NCBI RefSeq assembly: GCF_027891095.1
Contig: NZ_JAQIIO010000004.1
Span: 343,341 to 407,340, forward strand
DNA: 64,000 bases
From: Aliiroseovarius salicola
GTDB taxonomy: Bacteria > Pseudomonadota > Alphaproteobacteria > Rhodobacterales > Rhodobacteraceae
Direction of reading: 5' to 3'
The notes beneath the pieces are model-generated. The model was not told where the DNA came from and did not search any database. It saw only the letters and a list, made by a program, of their open reading frames with translations. A program made the translations under genes and the position numbers. How positions within the stretch are numbered: the stretch's first letter is position 1; each line of letters opens with the position of its first letter. This document shows, piece by piece, positions 29,076-38,272 of this stretch.

Positions 29076-29407
29076 CAGACGTGTTTCGAAATCAAGCCGC
29101 CAGGCGGTACGTTTCGAAATGCCTTACACATCAAATAGTTTTGAGCGATAAGTCACTTGGCTCAAACCTAGAGGGTTTGTTTGTGCCAACCCCCAAATAA
29201 GGTGTGATGGGCGAAATCCTGCTGATTTTACAGCGAGTTTCCCCATATTTTGCGTGTTTTACTTGAATTCGGGCGTGACGAGCAGGGGGTTTTTAAGGTA
29301 TTATGGCTGAAAAGAGGCAGTCACCGGCGATTCACGCCGACAAGAACACACCACGCTGACGCAGGCCAAAGACGCCGCGCAGCACCATATAAACAGGCGG
29401 ACAGATC
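29076..29407 (+). promoter_or_regulatory. ftsA-ftsZ intergenic control region
   Basis: The 332-bp gap holds several signals. The perfect palindrome TTTCGAAA lies inside two copies of GTTTCGAAAT (29083-29092, 29111-29120), 28 bp apart with a CCGCC-A-GGCGG hairpin between them. TTTGAGC (29140-29146) pairs with GCTCAAA (29160-29166); CAAACC (29163-29168) pairs with GGTTTG (29174-29179) and is followed by TTTG. The last two hairpins share bases 29163-29166 and cannot form together. A single GANTC (GATTC, 29329-29333), the CcrM target in alphaproteobacteria, lies about 75 bp before the ftsZ start. Promoter positions are not clear to me. Confidence 0.55.
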
Positions 29408-31042
29408 ATGACATTGAACCTTACCATGCCTGGTCAGGAAGAATTGAAACCTCGTATCACGGTGTTTGGCGTGGGCGGTGCCGGGTGCAACGCTGTCAAC
29501 AACATGATCGAGAAAGAACTTGAAGGCGTTGAATTTGTCGTCGCCAACACAGATGCACAGGCATTGCAACATTCGCGTGCAAATGACCGAATCCAGATGG
29601 GGGTGAAAGTCACCGAAGGTCTGGGTGCCGGTGCGCGCCCCTCTGTGGGTTCGGCTGCGGCAGAAGAAAGCATTGAACAAATCGTGGATCACCTGGCGGG
29701 CGCTCATATGTGCTTTATCACCGCTGGTATGGGTGGCGGAACCGGCACAGGGGCGGCCCCGATCATCGCACAGGCTGCGCGTGAACTTGGCGTTCTGACC
29801 GTTGGCGTTGTGACCAAGCCCTTCCAGTTCGAAGGTGCCAAGCGGATGAAACAGGCCGAGGACGGCGTGGATGCGCTCCAGAAAATGGTCGATACGCTGA
29901 TCATTATCCCGAACCAGAACCTGTTCCGTCTGGCCAATGAGAAAACCACCTTTACCGAAGCCTTTTCGATGGCAGATGACGTTCTGTATCAAGGTGTTAA
30001 GGGTGTGACGGACCTGATGGTTCGCCCAGGCCTGATCAACCTCGACTTTGCCGACGTGCGCGCCGTGATGGACGAAATGGGCAAAGCGATGATGGGCACC
30101 GGCGAGGCCGATGGCGAAGATCGCGCGGTTCAGGCGGCTGAAAAGGCCATTGCCAACCCGCTTCTGGACGAGATTTCGTTGCGTGGCGCCAAAGGTGTTC
30201 TGATCAACATCACTGGCGGATACGATCTGACCCTGTTTGAACTGGACGAGGCGGCAAACCGCATTCGTGAGGAAGTGGATCAGGATGCCAATATCATCGT
30301 GGGGTCGACCCTCGATAACGATATGGAAGGCGGCATGCGCGTTTCTGTCGTGGCCACTGGCATTGACGCAACTGAAGCTTCGCAGGAAATCCCCGTTCCA
30401 CGTCGTCGTCTGGCTGAACCTCTTCAGACCCCGCTGGCGGTCGAAGAAAAATTTGAACACCCACAGGACGCTACAGTTACGGCAGACACTCCGACCGAAC
30501 CTTCTCTGTTCGATGAGGAATTGAACCCGACCGAAGCCGCCGCTGAAGAGCAGGTTGAGAATGTGTTCCCGGCTGAGAGCGCTGGTGGCGATCTGCCGCC
30601 GCCCGCTTACCAACCACAGGCTACCGAAGCTCCGGTGTACGAGGCTCAACCTGAACCGCAGCACGAGCAGTTTGCAGAGCGGTTTGAACAAGAGCCGGAG
30701 GTTGCTCAGTTTGTAGCCCCTCAGAAACCGGCTCCCGGAACGCCTTCGCCCGAAGCTCTGGCGCGTCTGCAGGCCGCGGTTCATAACCAACCGCGTGCGC
30801 AGCAGGCACAACCGGCTCAGCCACAGCAAGCGGCTCAACATCCCACCCAGCAGTCTCATGCTGCTGAGAAACCTCGCTTCGGAATCAACTCGTTGATCAA
30901 CCGTATGACGGGGGCAGGTGCTGCGGAAGGCGCAGTCGCGCGTCCTCAGCCTCCGGTCGAGACACCGAATGAGCAACCACAGATGGATGCGGACCAGGAA
31001 AAGGTTGAAATTCCGGCTTTCCTGCGTCGACAGGCCAACTGA
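29408..31042 (+). CDS. ftsZ: cell division protein FtsZ
   Basis: The 544-residue tubulin-like GTPase forms the cytokinetic ring. The core (about 1-320) carries [17 protein letters not shown] near 17 and the tubulin signature GGGTGTG at 109-115, with PNQNLFRLA and a T7-loop [11 protein letters not shown]. Residues about 330-525 form a long acidic and Pro/Gln-rich linker, much longer than in E. coli, as is common in Rhodobacterales and Caulobacter. The C-terminus ends in the conserved peptide EIPAFLRRQ, which binds FtsA and other anchors. Two hairpins follow the stop. Confidence 0.96.
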   Translation: MTLNLTMPGQEELKPRITVFGVGGAGCNAVNNMIEKELEGVEFVVANTDAQALQHSRANDRIQMGVKVTEGLGAGARPSVGSAAAEESIEQIVDHLAGAHMCFITAGMGGGTGTGAAPIIAQAARELGVLTVGVVTKPFQFEGAKRMKQAEDGVDALQKMVDTLIIIPNQNLFRLANEKTTFTEAFSMADDVLYQGVKGVTDLMVRPGLINLDFADVRAVMDEMGKAMMGTGEADGEDRAVQAAEKAIANPLLDEISLRGAKGVLINITGGYDLTLFELDEAANRIREEVDQDANIIVGSTLDNDMEGGMRVSVVATGIDATEASQEIPVPRRRLAEPLQTPLAVEEKFEHPQDATVTADTPTEPSLFDEELNPTEAAAEEQVENVFPAESAGGDLPPPAYQPQATEAPVYEAQPEPQHEQFAERFEQEPEVAQFVAPQKPAPGTPSPEALARLQAAVHNQPRAQQAQPAQPQQAAQHPTQQSHAAEKPRFGINSLINRMTGAGAAEGAVARPQPPVETPNEQPQMDADQEKVEIPAFLRRQAN

Positions 31043-31056
31043 TTTCATATGAAATA

Positions 31057-31084
31057 TTGGCAAGAGCCCGCCTGTTCTTGCCAA
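31057..31084 (+). terminator. hairpin 15 bp after ftsZ
   Basis: TTGGCAAGA (31057-31065) pairs perfectly with TCTTGCCAA (31076-31084). No T-run follows, so it may protect the 3' end or act with the next hairpin. Confidence 0.6.
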
Positions 31085-31097
31085 GTCAACTTCCAAG

Positions 31098-31126
31098 CGG
31101 CCACTCTTTTTGGGTGGCCGTTTTTC
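31098..31126 (+). terminator. Rho-independent terminator after ftsZ
   Basis: CGGCCAC (31098-31104) pairs with GTGGCCG (31114-31120) and is followed by TTTTTC. This separates ftsZ from lpxC. Confidence 0.88.
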
Positions 31127-31283
31127 TTTAGTTTTCAGAATGATAAGTGGTAGAGTTGAGGCGAGAATTTTCTCTGATTTACGTTTAAGTCACCATGTTT
31201 CAATCCGTTACAAATGATTGAATTGTTGTGGTGGGCCATTGGGGGTAGCTAGTAGGCACCGGCGATACGTCCGGAAGCCACCT

Positions 31284-32216
31284 ATGAGGGCCTTCGTGCA
31301 AACCACTCTCACATCCTCTGTCACCTTCTCCGGAACCGGTCTGCATTCGGGACGCCCCGTGCGCATGACAGTCCATCCGGCTTCGGCAGAATATGGGATC
31401 TGGTTCAAACGCACGGATGTTGCTGATCGGGACAATATGATACCGGCGCATTGGGCGTCCGTTGTGCCATCTCGCTTGTGCACCTTGATCCGAAATGATG
31501 CGGGTTGCGAGGTGTCGACAATCGAACACATCATGGCGGCACTTGCTGGTTGTGGTGTGCACAATGCTCTTGTCGAGATTGATGGACCCGAAGTTCCTAT
31601 TCTTGATGGCAGTTCATCCCGGTTCGTCGATGGTCTGATCCGTGCTGGCGTGCGCGAACTTTGTGATCCCGTATGCGTGATCGAATTGCTGGCGCCGGTG
31701 GAATATTCCGAAGGAGATGCCTGGGCACGTCTTGAACCCGCGGATGGGTTCGAAATGGATTTCCACATTTCATTTCCAGACGGTGCCATTGGCACGCAGG
31801 ATAAAAAACTGGATCTTTCCAACGGAAATTTTGTGCGTGAGCTGTCGGATTGCCGGACTTTCTGCCGTCAGGCAGATGTGGACGCAATGCGCAAAGCGGG
31901 TCTTGCTCTTGGTGGGACCTATGAAAACGCCGTTGTGGTGGATGGGGACAAAGTCCTGTCTCCCGGTGGATTGCGCCGGGCAGATGAAGCCGTGCGTCAC
32001 AAGATGCTAGATGCCCTTGGCGACCTCTTTCTGGCAGGCGCCCCGCTTAAGGCGCGCTATGTGGGGCACAAATCGGGCCATGCAATGACCAACAAGTTGC
32101 TGCGTGCCTTGTTTGATCAACCTGAATGCTGGCGTTTGACCACTTGCAGCGACGACCTGGCACGCCGCCTTCCTGGCGTTGGGGTGAACCGTTCGGATCT
32201 TCCGCTGACGGCCTGA
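31284..32216 (+). CDS. lpxC: UDP-3-O-acyl-N-acetylglucosamine deacetylase LpxC
   Basis: Start at 31284 (MRAFVQTTL) follows CGGAAG; the frame is open upstream to 31218 but that part is not conserved. The 310-residue zinc enzyme commits UDP-acyl-GlcNAc to lipid A synthesis. Family motifs are SGTGLHSGRP near 18, the zinc/catalytic segment STIEHIMAALAGCGVHNALVEIDGPEVPILDGS (about 77-109, quoted in part), RHKMLDALGDLFL near 239, and HKSGHAMTNKLL near 263. Its position after ftsZ is the standard dcw arrangement. Confidence 0.95.
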   Translation: MRAFVQTTLTSSVTFSGTGLHSGRPVRMTVHPASAEYGIWFKRTDVADRDNMIPAHWASVVPSRLCTLIRNDAGCEVSTIEHIMAALAGCGVHNALVEIDGPEVPILDGSSSRFVDGLIRAGVRELCDPVCVIELLAPVEYSEGDAWARLEPADGFEMDFHISFPDGAIGTQDKKLDLSNGNFVRELSDCRTFCRQADVDAMRKAGLALGGTYENAVVVDGDKVLSPGGLRRADEAVRHKMLDALGDLFLAGAPLKARYVGHKSGHAMTNKLLRALFDQPECWRLTTCSDDLARRLPGVGVNRSDLPLTA

Positions 32217-32375
32217 TTGTCGATGTGATTGTTAAGGTTGGGTTGTCTGACCAGCGACAAGTCGTGAAAAACCCCCGCAAGACCATTTTGTACCGTAAGA
32301 ATCTGTGTTAGGACTTGCCAACGGAAGGGCTGATTTTTCCCCTCTATGATTTGAGTTACAGGGTAGGCATCCACT

Positions 32376-33248
32376 ATGATCAGAGCCAATCTGACAAAGG
32401 CCATATCGACGGCGCTTGTATCCGCTTTCTTGCTTTCCGCCTGTTCTGGTGGCGGGATTATTGGCGGACTTTTCGGTGGAGGAGATGCCGTCGAATCCAA
32501 GCCGATCGAACAGTGGACTGCTGAAGAGATCTACAAGCGTGGTGAATATGATCTTGAACGTGGTCAACCAGATGATGCCGCGAAGTGGTTTGGCGAGGTT
32601 GAACGTCTCTATCCCTATTCCGCATGGGCCAAACGCGCTTTGATCATGCAGGCTTTCGCCTATCACAAAGATCGCGAATACGAACAATCCCGCGCCACCG
32701 CACAGCGCTATATCGATGTCTATCCGGCAGATGAAGATGCCGCCTATGCACAATATCTCCTGGCACTCAGCTATTATGACCAGATTGACGAAGTGGGCCG
32801 CGATCAGGGGCTGACCTTCCAGGCACTTCAGGCCCTTCGGGCGGTGATCGAGGGGTACCCCGATACCGAATATGCCAAGTCGGCGATCTTGAAATTCGAT
32901 CTCGCGTTTGATCACCTTGCTGGCAAGGAAATGGAAATCGGGCGCTACTACCTCAAACGCAAGCATTATGCGGCGTCGATCAATCGATTCCGCGTGGTTG
33001 TCGAAAACTTCCAGACCACAACACATGTGGCCGAGGCGTTGCATCGTTTGGTGGAAAGTTATCTCTCGCTTGGGTTGGCGGAAGAGGCCCAGACGGCCGG
33101 GGCCATTCTCGGGCACAATTTCCAATCAACCGAATGGTATGAAGACAGCTATCGGCTGCTGACAAATGCAGGTCTTAAACCTGAGGCCAAAGGCGACAGC
33201 TGGCTGGCCGGTGTTTATCGCCAGTTGATCAAGGGTGAGTGGCTGTAG
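32376..33248 (+). CDS. bamD: outer membrane protein assembly factor BamD (ComL)
   Basis: The 290-residue precursor has a lipoprotein signal ending at LLSAC (Cys23) and then TPR repeats (about 45-270), with YKRGEYDLERGQPDDAAKWFGEVERLYPYS-type first repeats and QALQALRAVIEGYPDTEYA in the middle. It is a subunit of the BAM complex that inserts beta-barrel proteins into the outer membrane. The gene lies between lpxC and recN, the usual order in Rhodobacterales. The 159-bp gap before it may carry a promoter. Confidence 0.94.
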   Translation: MIRANLTKAISTALVSAFLLSACSGGGIIGGLFGGGDAVESKPIEQWTAEEIYKRGEYDLERGQPDDAAKWFGEVERLYPYSAWAKRALIMQAFAYHKDREYEQSRATAQRYIDVYPADEDAAYAQYLLALSYYDQIDEVGRDQGLTFQALQALRAVIEGYPDTEYAKSAILKFDLAFDHLAGKEMEIGRYYLKRKHYAASINRFRVVVENFQTTTHVAEALHRLVESYLSLGLAEEAQTAGAILGHNFQSTEWYEDSYRLLTNAGLKPEAKGDSWLAGVYRQLIKGEWL

Positions 33249-33290
33249 GCCCGGTATCATGGGCGTTCTGGCGCAGGATTTGGGGGCGGT

Positions 33291-34943
33291 ATGCTGCGAC
33301 ATCTGGACATTCGTGATCTGCTGATCATCGACCGGCTGGAACTCGATTTTCAGCCCGGTCTGAATGTACTTACCGGGGAAACCGGCGCGGGAAAGTCGAT
33401 TCTTCTGGACAGTCTTGGGTTCGTATTGGGCTGGCGTGGCCGGGCCGATCTGGTGCGCAGCGGGGCAGAGCAGGGCGAAGTCACCGCGGTCTTCGAACTC
33501 GCTGATGATCATCCTGCGCGTGCGGTGCTGGAAGAGGCGGGGATCTCAGCGGAAGATGAGTTGATCCTGCGTCGTGTCAATCGCGCAGATGGCCGGAAAA
33601 CCGCCTGGATCAATGATCGTCGTGCGTCGGGTGATGTCTTGCGGGCTTTGTCCGAGACCCTCATCGAACTGCATGGCCAACAGGATGATCGTGGCCTGTT
33701 GAACCCACGCGTACATCGCCAATTGCTTGATGCATTTGGTGGTCTGGAGAATAAACTGGCCAACACCCGTGCGGCCTGGCGCACGTTGTCGTCCGTTCAA
33801 AAATCACTTTCCGAAGCCCATGAAAAAATGGTCGCTGCTCAGGCCGAAGAAGAATTCCTGCGCCATGCCGTCGAAGAACTCGATCAACTCGACCCGCAGC
33901 CCGGGGAGGAACCCGAGCTTGATAAGCGCCGCCGCATGATGCAGGCCGCTGAGAAAATTGGCGATGATATTCAGCGGGCCCATCAGGCGCTAGGATCCGG
34001 GGAAGGGGCCGAAGCCCGCCTTGGGGATGCGCTACGCTGGCTTGAAGGGGTGGTTGATCAGGCCGGGGATAGCCTTGATGATCCGATCAGTTTTGTTGGG
34101 CGCGCCATGGCAGAATTGAGTGATGCGATTGCCGGAGTTGAAACGGCGATGGAGCAGCTCCAATATAACCCACATGAGTTGGAACTGGTCGAAGAGCGGC
34201 TCTTCGCCATTCGCGGTCTTGCTCGAAAACATAATGTGCAACCCGAAGAATTGGGTGCTTTTGCGGACAGCCTTCGCAACCGCCTTCAAGCGCTCGATGC
34301 CGGGGCTGAACAGATTGCTGAGTTGGAAGCGGGTTTGCGTGAGGCCGAAACTGCGTATGAACAGGCCGCCCAGAGCCTGCATGATGCACGGATGAAAGCC
34401 TCCAAGATGCTGGACACGGCAATGGGAAAGGAACTTGCTCCGCTCAAGATGGATCGCGCTGTCTTTACCACGCAAATCGACGAAGGCGCTCCCGGCCCGG
34501 ATGGCTTTGATCGTGTGACCTTCACTGTGGCGACCAATCCTGGCGCTCCCTCGGGTCCCCTGAACAAAATCGCCTCTGGCGGCGAACTCAGCCGGTTCCT
34601 GTTGGCCCTCAAAGTATGCCTGACACGCGATGCGGAGGGGCTGACCATGATCTTTGACGAGATCGATCGCGGCGTCGGAGGTGCAACCGCAGATGCAGTT
34701 GGTCGACGGCTGCAGGCTTTGGCCAAGGACGGACAAGTGCTTGTTGTCACGCATTCACCGCAAGTGGCGGCGCTCGGTGGGCACCATTGGCGTGTGCAGA
34801 AATCCGTGAACGATGGGATGACCCGCTCGACTGTCGTTCCCCTGTCTTCTGGTGATCGCGTGGATGAACTGGCACGCATGATCTCGGGCGATACCATTAC
34901 CGAAGCGGCGCGCGCTGCGGCACAGGAACTTCTGAACGGGTAA
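33291..34943 (+). CDS. recN: DNA repair protein RecN
   Basis: The 550-residue SMC-like ATPase acts in double-strand break repair. Walker A is GETGAGKS (29-36), the ABC signature is SGGELSRFLLALK near 428, and Walker B is MIFDEIDRGVGGATADAV near 453. A long central coiled coil lies at about 165-370. It follows bamD by 42 bp. A structured repeat element (copy A) begins about 12 bp after its stop. Confidence 0.95.
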   Translation: MLRHLDIRDLLIIDRLELDFQPGLNVLTGETGAGKSILLDSLGFVLGWRGRADLVRSGAEQGEVTAVFELADDHPARAVLEEAGISAEDELILRRVNRADGRKTAWINDRRASGDVLRALSETLIELHGQQDDRGLLNPRVHRQLLDAFGGLENKLANTRAAWRTLSSVQKSLSEAHEKMVAAQAEEEFLRHAVEELDQLDPQPGEEPELDKRRRMMQAAEKIGDDIQRAHQALGSGEGAEARLGDALRWLEGVVDQAGDSLDDPISFVGRAMAELSDAIAGVETAMEQLQYNPHELELVEERLFAIRGLARKHNVQPEELGAFADSLRNRLQALDAGAEQIAELEAGLREAETAYEQAAQSLHDARMKASKMLDTAMGKELAPLKMDRAVFTTQIDEGAPGPDGFDRVTFTVATNPGAPSGPLNKIASGGELSRFLLALKVCLTRDAEGLTMIFDEIDRGVGGATADAVGRRLQALAKDGQVLVVTHSPQVAALGGHHWRVQKSVNDGMTRSTVVPLSSGDRVDELARMISGDTITEAARAAAQELLNG

Positions 34944-34952
34944 TTCCTTTCC

Positions 34953-35003
34953 TCTTGCTGAAAATATCCTGGGGTGAGGCCGCTAGGCCGAGGGGCAAAG
35001 CCA
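34953..35003 (+). repeat. structured intergenic repeat, copy A (after recN)
   Basis: The copy reads CTTGCTGAAAATATCCT then GGGGTGAG (34971-34978), then GCC-GCTA-GGC (34979-34988, a small hairpin), then CGAGGGGC-AAA-GCC (34989-35002, a second hairpin). It matches copies B and C near 58.7 kb in the same order. It lies between the convergent ends of recN and the FAD-linked dehydrogenase gene. Confidence 0.75.
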
Positions 35004-35014
35004 CTTCTTTATTC

Positions 35015-36388
35015 TCAGTTCTGGCGCACCAGTTTCCCAGGGTTGAGGATACCCGTTGGATCCAGTGCCCGCTTGATCTCTCCCATCACGGTCCAACCGT
35101 CACCATGTTCTTCTTGCATGAGCCCGAGCTTTCCGATGCCAATGCCATGCTCCCCGGTTATGGTCCCTCCCAGCGCCAGCGCGCGCTGGCTCATCCTCTC
35201 CGCAAGGGCTTTGGCTGTCGCCATCTCCGCGTCATTATCTTTTTCGATCAACAAGATCGCATGGAAGTTTCCATCTCCGACATGACCGAGAATGGGACCG
35301 GGCAGCCCCGATTCAGCAATTTCGGCACGGGTTTCCTCGACCGCTTGTGCCAATTTCGATATCGGGACACAGATATCGGTCACAAGAGCATTGGCGCCGG
35401 GGCGCAAAGCGGTGACTGCGTAGAATGCGTTGTGCCGGATCTTCCACAATCGATTGCGGTCTTCGGTTCGGGTGGCGCTTTCGTAACCTGAGGCACCAAA
35501 ATCGCGCGCGATTTCACCAAAACATTCAGCGGCTTCCTCAACAGCGCTGTCACTGCCATGAAACTCCACCAGAAGATGCGGGCAGAGCGGCAGGGAAATC
35601 CCCGCATAGTCGTTCACCGCACGCGTGCTGTCTGCATCCAAAAACTCAATACGTGCCATCGGAACACCCATCTGGATGACCTGTTGAACGGTTGCCACCG
35701 CAGAGGCCAGATCGGGGAAAGCGCAGACACCTGCACTGATCGCTTCGGGTGTGCCGTGAAGGCGCAGCGTCAATTCGGTGATGATCCCAAGCGTGCCTTC
35801 TGCTCCGATAAATAAGGCGGTCAGATCATAGCCAGAAGCGGATTTTGCAGCGCGTGATCCAGTTTTGATCACCCGCCCGTCAGCCAGCACAACGGTCAAG
35901 CCCAATACGTTGTCGCGCATCGAGCCATATCGAACGGTTGTCGTTCCGGACGCCCGGGTTGAGGCCATCCCCCCGATCGTCGCATTGGCTCCGGGATCAA
36001 CCGGGAAAAACAGACCCGTGGCGCGCAATTCGCTATTGAGGTCTTCTCGGGTAAGCCCGGCTTCCACAACGGCCAGCATATCCCCGGGATCGGCCATTTT
36101 CAGACGGTTCATTCGGCTCAAGTCCAGTGATACACCACCATTAAGTGGGGTCGTGTGCCCCTCAAGAGAGGTACCAGCTCCAAATGCAATGACCGGAATA
36201 CGGCTCTTGTGGCAAATCCGAAGGATGCGAGAGACCTCATCCGTGCTCTCCGGCCAGACCACCAGATCCGGGAGGATTGTTGGAAAATGGGTCTCTGATC
36301 CCCCATGTTGTTCCAGATCGGACTTGGAGCGGCTTACCCGATCGCCTAAAAACGAAGTAAGCTCGGCAAAAACGGCGTCGATGGACAT
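35015..36388 (-). CDS. FAD-binding 2-hydroxyacid dehydrogenase (D-lactate dehydrogenase / GlcD type)
   Basis: The 457-residue flavoprotein has an FAD-binding PCMH domain (about 40-220: WPESTDEVSRILRICHKSRIPVIAFGAGTSLEGH, described in part, and ATIGGMASTRASGTTTVRYGSMRDNVLGL) and a C-terminal FAD-linked oxidase domain with HVGDGNFHAILL near 371 and GEHGIGIGKLG near 420. Enzymes of this family oxidise D-lactate, glycolate or D-2-hydroxyglutarate and pass electrons to cytochrome or quinone. The exact substrate is not certain; the length and GEHGIGIGK favour the cytochrome-type D-lactate dehydrogenase. No GlcE or GlcF genes adjoin it. Confidence 0.87.
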   Translation of the reverse strand: MSIDAVFAELTSFLGDRVSRSKSDLEQHGGSETHFPTILPDLVVWPESTDEVSRILRICHKSRIPVIAFGAGTSLEGHTTPLNGGVSLDLSRMNRLKMADPGDMLAVVEAGLTREDLNSELRATGLFFPVDPGANATIGGMASTRASGTTTVRYGSMRDNVLGLTVVLADGRVIKTGSRAAKSASGYDLTALFIGAEGTLGIITELTLRLHGTPEAISAGVCAFPDLASAVATVQQVIQMGVPMARIEFLDADSTRAVNDYAGISLPLCPHLLVEFHGSDSAVEEAAECFGEIARDFGASGYESATRTEDRNRLWKIRHNAFYAVTALRPGANALVTDICVPISKLAQAVEETRAEIAESGLPGPILGHVGDGNFHAILLIEKDNDAEMATAKALAERMSQRALALGGTITGEHGIGIGKLGLMQEEHGDGWTVMGEIKRALDPTGILNPGKLVRQN

Positions 36389-36460
36389 CCATCATCTCCC
36401 AAACAGCAGCCGAGATAGACTAGCCCGAATGGGCTATCGGGAAAAGGGTCGGGTATAGTT

Positions 36461-38155
36461 TTGACAATTTCTAATCAATTAAAAGGGTTAATTCTCAAAA
36501 CATTACATAGAAGACTCGAGGGTTTGTCCTTGGGTTGGAAACTGTTGCGCGAAAAAGGCCCTTCGCAGGTGCAATTCTGGCTGATTGCCTTGATTATCGG
36601 GATCATTTCGGGCGCCGCCGCACTTGGATTTCGCAAAGGCATCGAATGGTTGCAAGCCACCCTTTATGGAACCGATGACATTGCCCATCTACACAGTTTT
36701 GCGTCGACCTTGCCCTGGTACTGGATCCTGATCCTTCCCGCGATTGGTGGTCTGGTTGTCGGGATTATCTTGAACTGGTTTACGCCTGACGGGCGCGTTC
36801 GCTCAGTTGCTGATGTGATTGAAGGGGCGGCGCTTTGGGATGGCCGGGTAGAAAAGCGGGCGGGCATCGGCTCGGCGATCGCATCGTTCATCACGCTGTC
36901 AACCGGGGGATCATCCGGACGTGAAGGCCCTGTGGTGCACATGGCGGGGGTGGTATCAAGCTGGATTGCGACCAAGATCAAGGCTGACGGGATCACTGGG
37001 CGTGATCTTTTGGGATGTGCCGTGGCGGCAGCGGTATCAGCCAGTTTCAACGCTCCGATTGCAGGGGCTTTGTTTGCCTTAGAAGTGGTTCTGCGCCATT
37101 TTGCCGTTCACGCGTTCGCGCCGATTGCCATCGCTGCCGTTGCGGGCACGGTTATCAATCGGCTGGAATATGGCGGTATGACAGAGTTCATCCTGCCCCA
37201 GGAAGGCTCGCTTGCCTTCTATGTCGAGCTGCCTGCATTTCTGATCCTGGGAATCCTGTCTGGTTTTGTGGCCGTCGCTCTTATGAAAGCAATATTTTTT
37301 GCCGATGACGTAGGAAATAATGTGCAGGAAAAACTGCGATTGCCCAAAGTGCTGCGCCCTGCGCTCGCTGGGCTTATGCTTGGTGCCATTGCCATTGCCT
37401 ATCCTCATATTATCGGTGTTGGTTATGAGACCACGTCGCTGGCATTAACTGGCGAACTTTTATTGCATGAAGCGATCATCTTCACTGTGATCAAAGTATT
37501 TGCGGTGGCAATTACCATGGCCGGGCGTATGGGGGGCGGTGTTTTCTCGCCCGCATTAATGACCGGAGCACTGACGGGTCTTGCGTTTGGCATAATCGCC
37601 ACCGCGATTTTCCCGGATGTATCCGGTTCCGAGACACTCTATGCATTGGCCGGCATGGGAGCGGTGGCGGCGGCGGTGCTTGGTGCTCCTATTTCCACGA
37701 CAATGATCGTTTTTGAGCTAACCGGTGATTGGCAGACAGGAATTGCGGTGATGTGCGCCGTCTCCCTCTCGACCGCATTGGCCAGCCGGTTGGTGGATCG
37801 ATCTTTCTTCCTGACCCAGTTGGAGCGGCGCAATATCCATCTTGCTGCGGGCCCACAGGCCTATCTTCTCTCCACGGTTCGCGTGGCATCGGTGATGCAC
37901 GAACAAATCGAAGATCGAGCGCCGGATGACGGAGACTGCTGGGAGCTGATCGAACAGGGTGTGTATGTGGATGGCAATGCCACGCTTGAAGCGGTTATGC
38001 CGATCTTTGAAAGCACAGGGGCCACGTTCATTCCGGTTGTCACGTTGGGCGGGGAAGCAGATGCGCCTGACCTGTGGGGTGTTATTTTTCATGTGGACGC
38101 GCTTAAGGCGTATAATAAAGCACTGGCGGAAACTGCGAAGGAAGAGCATTCCTGA
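36461..38155 (+). CDS. ClC-family chloride channel/transporter
   Basis: The 564-residue membrane protein has the ClC signature STGGSSGREGPVVH with Glu155 as the probable gating glutamate, further family segments SFNAPIAGALFALEVVLRHF and GRMGGGVFSPALMTGAL, and a C-terminal cytosolic region (about 450-560) resembling a pair of CBS domains. It would conduct or exchange chloride and protons. No ATG exists in frame before the conserved region, so the start is taken as TTG at 36461; the true start could be another TTG. A perfect hairpin TAGCCC-GAAT-GGGCTA (36421-36436) lies 24 bp upstream. It is divergent from the dehydrogenase gene. Confidence 0.88.
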   Translation: MTISNQLKGLILKTLHRRLEGLSLGWKLLREKGPSQVQFWLIALIIGIISGAAALGFRKGIEWLQATLYGTDDIAHLHSFASTLPWYWILILPAIGGLVVGIILNWFTPDGRVRSVADVIEGAALWDGRVEKRAGIGSAIASFITLSTGGSSGREGPVVHMAGVVSSWIATKIKADGITGRDLLGCAVAAAVSASFNAPIAGALFALEVVLRHFAVHAFAPIAIAAVAGTVINRLEYGGMTEFILPQEGSLAFYVELPAFLILGILSGFVAVALMKAIFFADDVGNNVQEKLRLPKVLRPALAGLMLGAIAIAYPHIIGVGYETTSLALTGELLLHEAIIFTVIKVFAVAITMAGRMGGGVFSPALMTGALTGLAFGIIATAIFPDVSGSETLYALAGMGAVAAAVLGAPISTTMIVFELTGDWQTGIAVMCAVSLSTALASRLVDRSFFLTQLERRNIHLAAGPQAYLLSTVRVASVMHEQIEDRAPDDGDCWELIEQGVYVDGNATLEAVMPIFESTGATFIPVVTLGGEADAPDLWGVIFHVDALKAYNKALAETAKEEHS

Positions 38156-38201
38156 CCTCAAAACAATCGAAATCAGCTTGAGTCAACTACTGGTCTGGAT
38201 T

Positions 38202-38249
38202 CTAGTTTTCTAGTTTTCTAGTTTTCTAGTTTTCTAGTTTTCTAGTTTT
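38202..38249. repeat. (CTAGTTTT)x6 tandem microsatellite
   Basis: Six perfect copies of the 8-bp unit CTAGTTTT lie between the convergent genes for the ClC protein and KsgA. A partial unit and a closely similar TCTAG stretch precede them. The array is non-coding on both strands. Confidence 0.95.
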
Positions 38250-38272
38250 CGCCACTGGTAATGATTGAGTGA

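Noticed and set aside
29321..31096. 591-codon minus-strand open frame opposite ftsZ
   Set aside because: Low-complexity, Phe/Arg/Cys-rich translation of the ftsZ antisense strand with no ribosome site or family resemblance.
38202..38249. CRISPR-like array
   Set aside because: The unit is 8 bp with no spacers, so it is a simple tandem repeat.
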